DNA of 6,589 nt from Halobacteria archaeon (GTDB lineage Bacteria > Pseudomonadota > Gammaproteobacteria > UBA9214), in assembly GCA_013041945.1 (NCBI GenBank), contig JABDRC010000270.1, positions 1 to 6,589 on the forward strand, written 5' to 3'. The notes under the pieces were generated by a model that was not told the DNA's origin, searched no databases, and saw only the letters and a list, made by a program, of their open reading frames with translations. The translations under genes were made by a program, and so were the position numbers. The number at the start of each line of letters is the position of its first letter. Positions within the stretch are counted from its first letter, which is position 1. Positions 1-5,715 of this stretch are shown piece by piece.

Positions 1-215
1 GACAGGTATTCGACGCTGAAGATCAGGGTGGAAACAGCCTCGAAAATAAACAGCCAGTGGTGGTACTCGATATACAGGTCCTGAACGGACGCAAGTATAT
101 TGGCGGCCACATTCAGCAACACCAGTACGACGATAAACAGTGTTACCACTCGGGCAATTCGGGGTGAGCCAGGTGTCGGTTCCAGTACCTGGTAAATTTT
201 TCTGCGTAGTGTCAT
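1..215 (-). CDS. Voltage-gated ion channel-like protein, N-terminal fragment
   Basis: The first 71 residues and part of codon 72 are visible; the rest lies beyond the left edge of the window. A basic, Pro-containing N-terminus (residues 1-22) is followed by a hydrophobic helix at about 23-44 and a second one at about 54-71. The second ends in FSVEYL, typical of the S2 segment of the voltage-sensor module in bacterial Kv-type and ion-transport channels (where VEY usually precedes an L-R pair). The family forms inner-membrane cation channels, most often for K+. The selectivity filter, S4 arginines and pore helix would lie outside the window, so ion specificity cannot be read. The ATG at 215 has a GGAG-like Shine-Dalgarno just upstream, at unusually short spacing. 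The gene is separated from pldA by 231 nt, so it probably has its own promoter. An isolated voltage-sensor protein is the main alternative. Confidence 0.72.
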   Translation of the reverse strand, partial: MTLRRKIYQVLEPTPGSPRIARVVTLFIVVLVLLNVAANILASVQDLYIEYHHWLFIFEAVSTLIFSVEYL

Positions 216-446
216 GACTCCGCTCAGCTATCCATGCTTCACGGTAAGAATCGGCAGGACAATGCGATTACTGCAGCATAGCGGCCCAGCAGGCACGAAT
301 TAGCAGCTTACAGACAAAAAGGGTGTTTGGCGTACCAGGCTGGAATGGCCTTGCCAGCGGGATTACGGAGGATCAGCGGGTATGGGTATAAGTTCGTATA
401 ATGTATATTATGTTAAATAGAATAACTACCGGGGCATATGGCTCTG
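216..446. promoter_or_regulatory. Intergenic region between pldA and the channel gene, with an AT-rich core
   Basis: No convincing gene is seen here. The stretch at about 386-425 is markedly more AT-rich than its surroundings and holds a small dyad (ATAAT at 398-402, ATTAT at 407-411). It is the most likely place for the channel-gene promoter on the minus strand, but I could not place a good -35/-10 pair there. On the plus strand a perfect TATAAT lies at 397-402 without a recognisable -35. No terminator hairpin with a T-run is apparent after the pldA stop. Confidence 0.4.
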
Positions 447-1445
447 TTACAGCCAGTCCGTGAGGCTGACCCCTATCCCGATACTGTTCACGTTCGCATT
501 GTAGTCAATCAGGCTCTCGCCATAGCCATTGAACCACTGCACATAGCCGTCGAAGTGTTTTATGAGAGGGAAATTCCATTCCATTTGAACGGCGCCGTGC
601 ATTTCGCTGCGCAGATTGTTGCGGAACATCAGGCTGAATGAATGTTTCTTGCGTGTGTATACCGCAGTGAATTCGAAATTACCCATGAAATCGTCAATAT
701 CCGGATTGTCGTCATCGGCAGCATCTTCCGGTATTCGCCACCAGGTTTTTAGCGAACCTGCGTAGTTGCTGCGTTCAAAGATGAATTCGGCAAACATTCG
801 GTTCCAGCTCCGCGACAAGCTGCCGCCACGCCCGTTGGACTGGTGGTTGAGGCCGACACGTACGGCGCGATTGTGGAATCCCGCGAAGTGCCAGTCGGTA
901 TTCCATGAAAACCAGACCTCGGGTTCATGATTGGTTTCGCGGAATGGTGATGAACCGTCCCTGTCATATACCTGCCAGAATGACCGGTTGGTATACGCGG
1001 CATAGATATCGCCACGGTGTTTGCCCAGCAGATTCTCGATGAGCGGGAATTTCATGCTGACCTGGAACTTGGTCTCGGTGTCCCGGCCCTGGTTGCCGGA
1101 CAGTCCCGCGGGATTGACGCCCGAGGCATCATACGATGCAAGCAGTAAATAGTTTGGCCTGTGCGCGGTTATCGCGAAGCGGTTATCACGGATGCTCAGC
1201 TCCCTCAGGTAGCGGCGCTCGATCGGCGAGTACTCGACAGGTTTTCCTGATTCAGTCTCTGTAAGGATTCTTTGCGTATCGATCTGCTGTTGGCATTGTC
1301 GCCGTAATTCTCCCACGGTTGTGTCATCGCTGGCCTCTGCTGCGGCAATTGCCAGGCATGCTTCCATGGTCATGGCAATTGCATTCACGGGCATTGCCAG
1401 GTGCGCGATTACAAGCAAGACCCTGGCTGGAAATTTTATGTACAT
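447..1445 (-). CDS. pldA: Outer membrane phospholipase A (OMPLA)
   Basis: This is a calcium-dependent outer-membrane phospholipase, a 12-stranded barrel that hydrolyses phospholipids which reach the outer leaflet. Using the ATG at 1445 the protein has 332 residues. An N-terminal signal peptide (about 1-24) ends in AIA. The catalytic triad is His201, Ser203 and Asn215 in NHQSNGR...SRSWNR. Its spacing (+2, +12) is identical to His142/Ser144/Asn156 of mature E. coli OMPLA. The Arg and Ser that correspond to the E. coli calcium ligands Arg147 and Ser152 are also present. YTNRSFWQ and ETNHEPEVW are further family blocks. About 80 residues before the barrel (with a Cys pair flanking a TVGELR block) exceed the E. 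coli protein and resemble other proteobacterial homologues. A TTG at 1478 would overlap the preceding gene and push the signal peptide inwards, so the ATG is preferred. The last residue is Leu rather than the usual aromatic. Confidence 0.95.
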   Translation of the reverse strand: MYIKFPARVLLVIAHLAMPVNAIAMTMEACLAIAAAEASDDTTVGELRRQCQQQIDTQRILTETESGKPVEYSPIERRYLRELSIRDNRFAITAHRPNYLLLASYDASGVNPAGLSGNQGRDTETKFQVSMKFPLIENLLGKHRGDIYAAYTNRSFWQVYDRDGSSPFRETNHEPEVWFSWNTDWHFAGFHNRAVRVGLNHQSNGRGGSLSRSWNRMFAEFIFERSNYAGSLKTWWRIPEDAADDDNPDIDDFMGNFEFTAVYTRKKHSFSLMFRNNLRSEMHGAVQMEWNFPLIKHFDGYVQWFNGYGESLIDYNANVNSIGIGVSLTDWL

Positions 1446-1464
1446 AAACAGGTTTGATAAGTAA

Positions 1465-2109
1465 TCAGTTCTTATCAAGACATAGTGATAACGTCCTGGT
1501 CAGGCAACTGCCGGCCTCATCGGCCGTCTTGCCGAAAGCGACTATACCGTCTTCGTGTCCGCCCATGGAAAATATTCCCTGCCCCCTGACATCCGTTTCC
1601 CGGAACAGCCGTTCGACCTCCAGTGCCATCGCCGGTGTGCCGTAGGCAACACTGGCAGCGGTGACCGGCAGGCCGAGTCTTGCGGCAGCCGACCAGATGT
1701 CGGGTGAATGCACGTGCAGGACCACACGGATATCATTTGACTGGTCATACACAATGCCATGGGTCAGCGACTCCGAGGATGGCCGGATCGGTCCGCGTGC
1801 CTCGATACGGTTATTTGCCGGGTCGCAGGCAGTGACCACCGCGTAATGCTCATCCCGAAGTTCCGGCAGTTCCCCAGTTTGCGACCCGCTGACCAGGAAG
1901 GCACGCCGGCTGTCAGGCTCGGGTGACTGCGGCAGTCGCTGGCTGACATTACCGAAACCGTATCCGCCATAGCGCGCGGGATCCTGTCCGATCAGTGCCT
2001 GCTGCCACAACAGCCCGCGCCAGCGATTCAGGTCCGTAAAGGATTCGAGTGACACGGGTGTGTGCCTGGTGAAACGCAGGTTGAATTTTATGACGCCCTC
2101 TTCCTGCAT
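1465..2109 (-). CDS. Class II aldolase/adducin-family protein
   Basis: This 214-residue cytoplasmic protein has the whole zinc-dependent class II aldolase (FucA/AraD/adducin head) signature: a GFGNVSQR block (51-58), a Ser-Ser-Glu at 111-113, His132 and His134 in HVHSPD, and His185 in GGHEDG. By comparison with fuculose-1-phosphate aldolase, the three His would bind Zn and Glu113 would be the catalytic acid, so it looks active. Substrate cannot be assigned: family members are sugar-phosphate aldolases, epimerases, decarboxylases or dehydratases. The frame stays open 67 codons upstream inside the DUF1499 gene, but homology begins after the ATG at 2109, only 4 nt past the DUF1499 stop. No Shine-Dalgarno is seen before this ATG, which suggests coupled reinitiation. 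A GGAAGAGGG stretch lies just inside the gene. The following pldA ATG is 19 nt downstream. Confidence 0.88.
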   Translation of the reverse strand: MQEEGVIKFNLRFTRHTPVSLESFTDLNRWRGLLWQQALIGQDPARYGGYGFGNVSQRLPQSPEPDSRRAFLVSGSQTGELPELRDEHYAVVTACDPANNRIEARGPIRPSSESLTHGIVYDQSNDIRVVLHVHSPDIWSAAARLGLPVTAASVAYGTPAMALEVERLFRETDVRGQGIFSMGGHEDGIVAFGKTADEAGSCLTRTLSLCLDKN

Positions 2110-2113
2110 GGCT

Positions 2114-2539
2114 TTACTGCGTATCGTTGAAAGCTCTCCGCAGGCGTTCCACGCGCCGCCGGTTGACGCCCAGATCGCTGAAGCCGGTGCGTGAAGCCGA
2201 GCGCACGTGAATGACGCGGTTGTCGGTATCCATTTTGAATTCCACGTCATCGACGAAGCGAAACAGGAAACTGCGTGCCTCGGCATGCAGGTAACTGCCC
2301 TCTTCCGCAACGATGGTCGTGCGTGGTGCTTCCTGCAGTACCTGCTTCAGTCGTGCAAGCGCTTTGTCCGGATGCATGGTGAACGCAAATGGCTCGACCC
2401 GCTGTCCGCTGTTACCTGCCTGGCTGGACACGCAGTTGGGGCTTGCCGGGCACGGTGGAAGATCAGCGGATGTCGGGGACATGGCAAGCATGAGTATAGC
2501 GGCTGCTGCCCAGCCGGTTAACCGGTAGCCGGCTTTCAT
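2114..2539 (-). CDS. DUF1499 family exported protein
   Basis: This 141-residue protein has a typical Sec signal peptide: Lys2, a hydrophobic core at about 9-20 and a likely cut after TSA at 23-25. The mature part matches the DUF1499 pattern: CPASPNCVSSQ (30-40), a central segment, RFVDDVEF (94-101), then HVRSASR (111-117) and SDLGVNRRRVERL (121-133). Function of the family is not established to my knowledge. The conserved Cys pair (30 and 36) in the mature N-terminus could form a disulfide or bind metal; this is inference. There is no proper lipobox, so a periplasmic location fits better than a lipoprotein. It starts 9 nt after the NlpC/P60 stop and ends 4 nt before the aldolase ATG, so it is clearly cotranscribed with both. 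Confidence 0.88.
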   Translation of the reverse strand: MKAGYRLTGWAAAAILMLAMSPTSADLPPCPASPNCVSSQAGNSGQRVEPFAFTMHPDKALARLKQVLQEAPRTTIVAEEGSYLHAEARSFLFRFVDDVEFKMDTDNRVIHVRSASRTGFSDLGVNRRRVERLRRAFNDTQ

Positions 2540-2548
2540 GGCCGGCAG

Positions 2549-3034
2549 TCAGAAGCGTCCGGCTGCGACCAGCCGGGTTTTCCAGTAGGCGTCGCTCATG
2601 GAGCCGTATGATACCCGTTTTCCGCTCGAGGGTGCATGGATAAACTGCCCGTCCCCCGTGTAGATGGCGACGTGCGAGACCGGCTGACGGCCGAGTCTGA
2701 AGAACAGCAGGTCGCCCGCCGCAAGATCCCGGAGCCTGACCCGGTTTGCCGCATTCATCTGGGCAAACGTGGTGCGAGGCACATGAATGCCGGCGCGCCG
2801 GTAGCTGTAGTAGACCAGTCCACTGCAGTCGAAGCCGCGCGGACTGGAACCGCCGTAGCGATAAGGTGTGCCCAGCATGGAAACCGCAATACTCACGCCC
2901 GCATGCGCAGTGTGAGTATCTTGACGGGGTGCCGGTGTGGCCGCCCGCGGCGGATAATCCGGGGTCGATGAACAGGCCGCCAGCAGTGTGAGAACGACCG
3001 TTAACAGCAGGAATTGCGGTGTTGCCTTGCCCAT
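2549..3034 (-). CDS. NlpC/P60 family lipoprotein, MepS-like murein endopeptidase
   Basis: This predicted outer-membrane lipoprotein has 161 residues. The signal peptide ends in the lipobox LLAAC, with Cys21 as the lipidated residue. A short Pro/Ala-rich linker (22-45) is followed by the NlpC/P60 papain-like domain. The nucleophile is Cys70 in FDCSGLV; the base and third polar residue are His121 (SHVAIY) and His133 (FIHAPS). The 51- and 12-residue spacings equal those of the Cys68/His119/His131 triad I recall for E. coli Spr/MepS. MepS cuts the D-Ala-mDAP crosslink in peptidoglycan so that the sacculus can expand; the same activity is inferred here. The length is also close to MepS. The ATG at 3034 precedes a good signal sequence. 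A hairpin lies in its leader (3049-3070). It heads a run of closely spaced envelope genes. Confidence 0.93.
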   Translation of the reverse strand: MGKATPQFLLLTVVLTLLAACSSTPDYPPRAATPAPRQDTHTAHAGVSIAVSMLGTPYRYGGSSPRGFDCSGLVYYSYRRAGIHVPRTTFAQMNAANRVRLRDLAAGDLLFFRLGRQPVSHVAIYTGDGQFIHAPSSGKRVSYGSMSDAYWKTRLVAAGRF

Positions 3035-3146
3035 GAGTGTATCCAGTGCCGTGCTTGGCCGGTTGCACGGTTATCGGGCGGAATTGTTTGAGGCTTGAGC
3101 ATGATATTCAGTCATTTTCGGGATAAGTGCTGTAAGCAAATGTTAA
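3035..3146 (-). promoter_or_regulatory. Intergenic region upstream of the NlpC/P60 gene, probable promoter
   Basis: This 112-nt gap between epmC and the NlpC/P60 gene is the longest break in the left and central part of the minus-strand array except for that before the channel gene. Its epmC-proximal half (about 3105-3146) is AT-rich and includes the palindrome TTAATTAA at 3143-3150, which overlaps the epmC stop. A new transcription unit plausibly begins here. I could not fit a convincing -35/-10 pair, and no Rho-independent terminator for epmC is evident. Confidence 0.4.
3049..3070 (-). repeat. Perfect 6-bp inverted repeat in the NlpC/P60 gene leader
   Basis: CCGTGC at 3049-3054 and GCACGG at 3065-3070 are perfect reverse complements around a 10-nt loop. 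The element ends 15 nt before the NlpC/P60 start codon. It has no T-run, so it is not a standard terminator. It could be an RNA stem-loop near the ribosome-binding site or an operator half-site pair. Chance occurrence is possible. Confidence 0.45.
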
Positions 3147-3635
3147 TTAATCATATTTATTTCGCCAGATGTCCAAATGTCCGGCAATGGCGGCCGCCCG
3201 CGCTGGCAGGCCGGTGACGGCATAGGCATCGAACCGGGCATCGACCTTGCGGCGAAAGTCGGCAAGGCCGTGCACGTCCGGATTGTCGAGATTGTCGATG
3301 CTGACCTCGAACGCCACGCCGAGTGCCGTGCAGAAATGTTTCTCGATGGCCTGCGGCCTGATCTCGACCCGAAAGAACAGCTGTTGCCGGGCAGCATCGC
3401 GCCCGTCGGGCGCATACCAGTAGCCGTAATCGTCCTGCAGGCGTCGATCGCTGCCTGCCACACACCAGTGTGCGAGCTCATGCAGGGCGCTGCGCTCATA
3501 GTCGCGCGTGAAGCGTATCTCGGCCGGCGCGTCATCGACCGGTGCGCGATAGAACGGTTCATCGAAGCCCCCCAGGATGCGGGTATTGTATCCGGCGAGT
3601 ATCTGTCGGTTGAGGTCCTCGAGCCACGCAATCAT
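3147..3635 (-). CDS. epmC: Elongation factor P hydroxylase EpmC (YfcM family)
   Basis: EpmC hydroxylates the modified lysine of translation factor EF-P after EpmA/EpmB have attached (R)-beta-lysine. This modification system helps ribosomes through polyproline stretches. The 162-residue protein shows the family blocks in order: YNTRILGGFDEPFY (16-29), LHELAHWCVAG (51-61) with His52, Glu53 and His56 as likely metal ligands, DDYGYWYAPDGRD (68-80), RPQAIE (93-98) and SIDNL (112-116). It is about 20 residues shorter than the E. coli protein, mainly because it stops soon after the last helix. The ATG at 3635 overlaps the TGA of the upstream methyltransferase-like gene in an ATGA arrangement, so translation is probably coupled. 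EF-P itself, EpmA and EpmB are not in the window. Confidence 0.93.
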   Translation of the reverse strand: MIAWLEDLNRQILAGYNTRILGGFDEPFYRAPVDDAPAEIRFTRDYERSALHELAHWCVAGSDRRLQDDYGYWYAPDGRDAARQQLFFRVEIRPQAIEKHFCTALGVAFEVSIDNLDNPDVHGLADFRRKVDARFDAYAVTGLPARAAAIAGHLDIWRNKYD

Positions 3636-4426
3636 GGAGCTGCCCCCTCCTCCATGGGTGGCAATGCAGACAGGCGATCCGGTATATGACGCAGGTCCAG
3701 CCGCAGCTGTTTACCTGCCTGCTCCGCGCGCCGGGCCTGTTCGCGCGTATCAACCGGCGCATGCTGCATGGCATACACGACCACGTTGCCGTAATCGACC
3801 AGGTTCACCAGCAGTACATGCGCGAAACTGCGCCGCATGGGCAGCAGGATTTCAAGCAGTGCCTGCTCTGTGGCCGGCGACAGGTTGACGGCCATAACGC
3901 CGCCCGCCGCCAGGCTGCGTGCCGCATCGGCATGGAATTCGGCATCGGTGAGGCAATCCGGGTGCCGGTCACCCTGGAAGATGTCGCACAGGATCAGGTC
4001 AAAATGCTTAGCATTGTCGTGCAGGAACTGTTCGGCCGGGCGGATGATCACCGGCCGGTCGTGGCGGATAGCGAAGTACTTGCGGGCAAGTCTGACCAGG
4101 GTGCTGCTGGTATCGACCGAAACGACGTCAATATTCGGCAGGCGGTCGATGAAGAAGCGCTCGAATGTACCACTACCGAAACCGAGATTGAGTACCGACC
4201 GCGGGCGGTCGACGAACAGCAGCGCTGCCAGCATGGCGATGTGGTTCGGCATGACGGGATCGGCCGGCGCATCCAGCCGCATCAGCGAGAGGATCGAATC
4301 CTCGCCCGTATAGACCCAGCGTTCGCCCGCATGCTCGTGTACCTCGACGGGATTACCGGCGTCGCCGCTGCGGCACAACAGCGTGTCGGCCATGCGGCTG
4401 AGACGCAGGTATTCATCCACGTCCAT
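3632..4426 (-). CDS. Spermidine synthase-like SAM-dependent methyltransferase-fold protein
   Basis: This 264-residue cytoplasmic protein has the Rossmann fold shared by spermidine synthases and class I methyltransferases. Motif I is SVLNLGFGSGTFERF (77-91), the acidic end of strand 2 is Asp105 in VVSVDTS, and the post-motif strand is FDLILCDIFQG (142-152) with Asp148. The order and spacing resemble spermidine synthases, but the usual Gly-Gly-Gly-Asp-Gly loop is replaced by Gly-Phe-Gly-Ser-Gly, so true aminopropyl transfer is doubtful. The N-terminal 60 residues could form the small beta-domain typical of that superfamily. The C-terminus is Arg/Ala/Pro-rich and probably flexible. The ATG at 4426, 13 nt after the PepSY stop, is preferred to a TTG at 4474 that overlaps the PepSY gene. 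Its stop overlaps the epmC start. The substrate is unknown. Confidence 0.8.
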   Translation of the reverse strand: MDVDEYLRLSRMADTLLCRSGDAGNPVEVHEHAGERWVYTGEDSILSLMRLDAPADPVMPNHIAMLAALLFVDRPRSVLNLGFGSGTFERFFIDRLPNIDVVSVDTSSTLVRLARKYFAIRHDRPVIIRPAEQFLHDNAKHFDLILCDIFQGDRHPDCLTDAEFHADAARSLAAGGVMAVNLSPATEQALLEILLPMRRSFAHVLLVNLVDYGNVVVYAMQHAPVDTREQARRAEQAGKQLRLDLRHIPDRLSALPPMEEGAAP

Positions 4427-4439
4427 CCCGGGCGGGTAA

Positions 4440-5000
4440 CTAGCTGTAAAGCACCGCGGCGATAAATACTGCAAAGCCGGTCGCCATCGCTGCCAGCGCC
4501 TGGCCGCGGTATCTGGGCAGTTGCATGGCCATTAAAAAACCGGAGAGCAGGATCAGCAGCAGGCTGACGGCAAAGAATGCCGCAAGGTACTTGAACAGCT
4601 GTCCACCCTTGGCCTTGTGCAGCTGCACCAGATGGCGGTACCAGGTGGTGTCCTTGATTTTGAGCTTCGCTGTTAGCGGGTCTGTCGTGGGTTCCAGCTG
4701 GACATCCAGGTCCGCACCGGTCCACTCGAACAGGTACGAGGTGCCGGCCTGCTTGATCTTGGCGCCGCCGCTGGGCATGTCCAGACCGCGTTCGGCCAGT
4801 GCCTGCGTGACCAGGCCGGAGAGCATTGCCGGGTCATCAGCGAGCGGCCGTTCAAGCGCCAGGTCGATGGACTCGGATACGTAACTCCCCTTCTGTCCCC
4901 AGGTATAGAGACCGCCGGTGACCAGGAACATGATAGCGACCGGCAGGACAAAGGCCGCCAGCAGCATGTGGATTCTCATCAGGGTACTGCGTTGAATCAT
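4440..5000 (-). CDS. PepSY-associated transmembrane protein
   Basis: This 186-residue inner-membrane protein has three predicted helices: about 12-34, 137-159 and 167-184. A soluble domain of about 100 residues lies between the first two and is probably periplasmic, because the N-terminus carries Arg residues before helix 1. The block WYRHLVQLHKAKGG (120-133), followed by a hydrophobic helix ending in LSGFLMA, resembles PepSY-associated TM proteins, in which short PepSY-like domains are linked to membrane helices. Such proteins occur in ferric-reductase and iron-uptake loci and as peptidase-associated factors; no specific role can be assigned here. It starts 3 nt after the reductase stop, which may mean that the two act together, for example in delivering electrons to a membrane acceptor. 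This link is inference. Met8 is a possible alternative start. Confidence 0.7.
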   Translation of the reverse strand: MIQRSTLMRIHMLLAAFVLPVAIMFLVTGGLYTWGQKGSYVSESIDLALERPLADDPAMLSGLVTQALAERGLDMPSGGAKIKQAGTSYLFEWTGADLDVQLEPTTDPLTAKLKIKDTTWYRHLVQLHKAKGGQLFKYLAAFFAVSLLLILLSGFLMAMQLPRYRGQALAAMATGFAVFIAAVLYS

Positions 5001-5003
5001 GGT

Positions 5004-5615
5004 CTACATCCCGTTGTTGAATTTTTCGGTTGCCGTTACACCGCTGTCACGTACATGCTGAAGACCGACCGCGTAGGCCTTGAGTATGTGCAGCGCCCAG
5101 TCGATGCGTTCGCGAAAATAGCCGTCCGCACTTTCGTTATTGTCGCTGGCATCCTCGTTCAGCACGCTCTCGACATGCCGTACGATCACGTGCTCGGGGA
5201 TATAGCAGAGCCGGTTGTTCTTGTAGCTGCTCATGCGCAGTTCCGCCACCGGATAGGCGCCACCGTCGGCGGATGATACCGCAACAATCATCGCCGGCTT
5301 GTGCCCCAGTTCGTTCTTGCCGAACAGCAGGAAGAAATTTTTCAGGCCGGCCGGTACCTGGCCGTGCCATTCCGGCGTGACCACCACAAAACCATCGCTG
5401 GATTCGAGCTCGGCGCGAATCGGATCGAGCAGCGGCGGCCATTTCTCGTCGCCTTCCCACACGCCCATGTCCCACAGTGGTAGCGGGTTGTCGGCCAGGC
5501 TGACCAGGGCCGCTTCATCACAGATGCCGTCCGCGAGCGTCCGCTGAATGTATTTCGCTACCTTGAGGCTCTGTGCTTCGCTGCGGTGGCTGCCGCAAAT
5601 GACGGTTATTTTCAT
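5004..5615 (-). CDS. NADPH-dependent FMN reductase family oxidoreductase
   Basis: This 203-residue cytoplasmic flavoprotein has the flavodoxin-like fold. The FMN-phosphate loop is GSHRSEAQS (8-16), directly after the first beta-strand. The second flavin-contact block is VVVTPEWHGQVPAGLKNF (77-94), characteristic of the FMN_red family, where TPEY/W-(N/H)-x-x-x-P binds the isoalloxazine. SSADGGAYP (114-122) matches the third flavin-facing loop. Family members reduce FMN, quinones, azo dyes or metal ions with NAD(P)H, so the electron acceptor cannot be named. The last 40 residues extend past the core as an amphipathic helix and a polar tail. The ATG at 5615 has a clear AAGGA (5622-5626, minus strand) 6 nt away. 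That site is one arm of an 11-bp inverted repeat whose other arm lies at the trxC stop codon. The PepSY gene follows after 3 nt. Confidence 0.87.
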   Translation of the reverse strand: MKITVICGSHRSEAQSLKVAKYIQRTLADGICDEAALVSLADNPLPLWDMGVWEGDEKWPPLLDPIRAELESSDGFVVVTPEWHGQVPAGLKNFFLLFGKNELGHKPAMIVAVSSADGGAYPVAELRMSSYKNNRLCYIPEHVIVRHVESVLNEDASDNNESADGYFRERIDWALHILKAYAVGLQHVRDSGVTATEKFNNGM

Positions 5616-5715
5616 ATCTGATCCTTAACTTACGGTCCGGAGAGAATACTGCACCCAGTTACTGCAGGCAGTATGGTAAGGGATATTGCCGGTTGAACCC
5701 AGCCGGATCAGATAT
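5614..5715 (-). repeat. 11-bp perfect inverted repeat linking the trxC end to the reductase start
   Basis: ATATCTGATCC at 5614-5624 and GGATCAGATAT at 5705-5715 are exact reverse complements with 80 nt between them. On a minus-strand transcript the first arm encountered (5715-5705) contains the last codons and TGA of trxC. The second arm (5624-5614) contains the GGA of the reductase Shine-Dalgarno and the first two bases of its ATG. If both genes are on one mRNA, pairing would mask reductase initiation. A ribosome finishing trxC would cover the first arm. This role is inference from position. Confidence 0.6.
5616..5707 (-). promoter_or_regulatory. trxC-reductase intergenic leader
   Basis: This 92-nt gap holds the reductase Shine-Dalgarno (AAGGA, 5622-5626) and a cluster of repeats: ATACTGC at 5646-5652, a second TACTGC at 5660-5665, and GCAGTAT at 5668-5674. 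GCAGTA can pair with either copy, giving a 7-bp stem with a 15-nt loop or a very tight 6-bp stem with a 2-nt loop. No T-run follows on the minus strand, so it is not a standard terminator. It may be an operator or an RNA fold nested within the larger inverted repeat. Confidence 0.5.

Noticed and set aside
397..641. Perfect TATAAT followed by an ATG frame on the plus strand, antisense to the end of pldA
   Set aside because: There is no -35 element, and the 67-residue product is a shadow of pldA. An antisense RNA cannot be excluded but nothing else supports it.
1446..1478. TTG start of pldA at 1478
   Set aside because: It overlaps the aldolase stop and places 11 polar residues before an otherwise well-formed signal peptide.
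2463..3068. Long minus-strand reading frame of 201 codons across the NlpC/P60 gene
   Set aside because: It overlaps the NlpC/P60 and DUF1499 genes in another frame, is Arg/His/Gly-rich and has no family features; the real frames carry complete motifs.
3143..3631. Minus-strand reading frame of 162 codons overlapping epmC
   Set aside because: It lies in a different frame of a clear epmC and its Ser/Arg/Thr-rich composition is typical of shadow frames in GC-rich DNA.
3686..4465. Plus-strand reading frame of 259 codons antisense to the methyltransferase-like gene
   Set aside because: It mirrors the coding frame on the other strand, has no recognisable domain, and the minus-strand protein has clear Rossmann motifs.
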